Shown here in pieces: positions 63,325 to 64,000 of a stretch of DNA of 64,000 nucleotides; the stretch's first letter is position 1, and every line of letters begins with the position of its first letter. This stretch comes from Jejudonia soesokkakensis (GTDB lineage Bacteria; Bacteroidota; Bacteroidia; Flavobacteriales; Flavobacteriaceae): assembly GCF_042664795.1 (NCBI RefSeq), contig NZ_JBHTBN010000003.1, positions 310,001 through 374,000 on the forward strand, read 5' to 3'. Position numbers and translations under genes: made by a program. The notes beneath the pieces were generated by a model. That model saw nothing but the letters and a program-made list of their open reading frames with translations, did not search any database and had not been told where the DNA came from.

Positions 63325-64000
63325 ATGAAAAAAGTCACATTTTTTCTTTTTCTCTTCGGAAACATTTGTTTTGCCCAACAAAAAATAGATACCGTTTCTT
63401 TGTATTTTGAAAATGATGTTTCGGCTTTAACCACAGCACACCTTCAAAAAATTGACAGCATTCAGTCTGACACGCTGCCCATCATCTCTTTGAAAATTAA
63501 TGGGTATGCCAATAGCTTTGCCAGCTTTGAATACAACCAGAAACTTTCAGACAAAAGAGCAACTAATATTGCTGAAGCTTTTTCAGATTCAATAAATGTG
63601 CAAACCATAGGTTTTGGTGAAATTGACGATCCTTCGGCAGCTTATAGAAGAGCAGATATTATTGTAACAAGACAATTTCATACTATTACGAAAAAAGAAG
63701 TGGTACCAGAACCAACTTTAGAGAATGAAATGAAAACTGCCGTTTCAGGAGAAAAGATAACACTTCAGGGAATGCAATTTTATCCAGGCGTTGATATTAT
63801 TCGAGAATCCAGTATTCCTGTAGCAAAAAAACTTTTCTTCTTTTTAACTGAAAATCCTTCAGTAAAAATTAAAATCAGTGGTCATGTTTGCTGCGGAAGG
63901 CTTGGTATTCCATCCAGTATCGATGGAATGAACAACCGCACACGCGTCCAAAATCTTTCAGAAGCACGAGCAGCAGCGGTATATAATTATTTGGTTGAAA
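63325..64000 (+). CDS. OmpA-like domain protein, partial (runs off right edge)
   Basis: The frame is open from ATG at 63325 to the end of the window (225 codons). A signal peptide (MKKVTFFLFLFGNICFAQ) is followed by two OmpA-like modules: DTVSLYFENDVSALTTAH, ending NQKLSDKRATNIAEAF, and a second with LKISGHVCC-like KIKISGHVCCG and NLSEARAAAVYNYL. The second copy would bind peptidoglycan if complete. Function uncertain. The end lies outside the window. Confidence 0.75.
   Translation, partial: MKKVTFFLFLFGNICFAQQKIDTVSLYFENDVSALTTAHLQKIDSIQSDTLPIISLKINGYANSFASFEYNQKLSDKRATNIAEAFSDSINVQTIGFGEIDDPSAAYRRADIIVTRQFHTITKKEVVPEPTLENEMKTAVSGEKITLQGMQFYPGVDIIRESSIPVAKKLFFFLTENPSVKIKISGHVCCGRLGIPSSIDGMNNRTRVQNLSEARAAAVYNYLVE

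Overview
The window is a chromosomal segment of a flavobacterium (Bacteroidota, family Flavobacteriaceae or a close relative). The evidence is AT-rich DNA, promoters of the Bacteroidota type (TTG, about 20 bases, TAnnTTTG), type IX secretion genes (porT and the SprA plug protein), a Na+-translocating NADH:quinone reductase, a TamL-type lipoprotein barrel, and several protein families known mainly from this group (DUF6090, DUF6695, DUF6702, DUF3667). I see no rRNA, tRNA, CRISPR array, insertion sequence or prophage. Most of the window is compact chromosomal core with short operons.

Layout. 1-3524: a partial methyltransferase, then a light-dependent DNA repair cassette (DUF2256 zinc protein, cryptochrome DASH, iron-sulfur photolyase) with ATGA overlaps. 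3635-4030: two very small envelope proteins and a terminator. 4077-12065: a kynurenine catabolism operon (lipoprotein, kynureninase, kynurenine 3-monooxygenase, RidA-like deaminase, secreted esterase, semialdehyde dehydrogenase, atypical SDR, ACMS decarboxylase). The ring-opening dioxygenase is not in the window. 12141-26373: O-methyltransferase, PAP2 phosphatase, TatA, M1 aminopeptidase with DUF6702 and two carboxypeptidase-regulatory-like proteins, peptidase E, GNAT, VanY-like and M48 peptidases, phosphoglycerate mutase, a thioredoxin-like lipoprotein, methionine aminopeptidase and ApbE.

25363-40601 is the most interesting part. The Na+-NQR operon (nqrABCDEF, minus strand) and two probable accessory genes (a 120-aa protein and apbE, also minus strand) are separated by an opposite-strand operon of nine tandem DUF6090 paralogues. 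Each has the same basic N-terminus and single membrane helix, followed by a divergent periplasmic domain. The left edge of this operon abuts a decayed DUF4846 gene that I could reconstruct by eye. The nqr operon also carries, between nqrD and nqrE, a four-helix-bundle gene of the 23S rRNA intervening-sequence type, flanked by inverted and tandem repeats.

40793-64000: T9SS plug protein, a PLP decarboxylase, DUF3667, ApaG, DUF6695 and NRDE proteins, proline catabolism (pruA), Nudix, rsmG, a fatty acid desaturase, aspartate aminotransferase, purT, TrkHA potassium uptake, ubiE-porT, an rRNA methyltransferase, TamL, fructose-bisphosphate aldolase, accD, and a partial OmpA-like protein at the right edge.

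Functional links: ApbE is the enzyme expected to attach FMN to NqrB and NqrC; UbiE methylates the menaquinone that Nqr reduces; the plug protein and PorT belong to one secretion machine. All functions are inferred from sequence read by eye. No database search was run.
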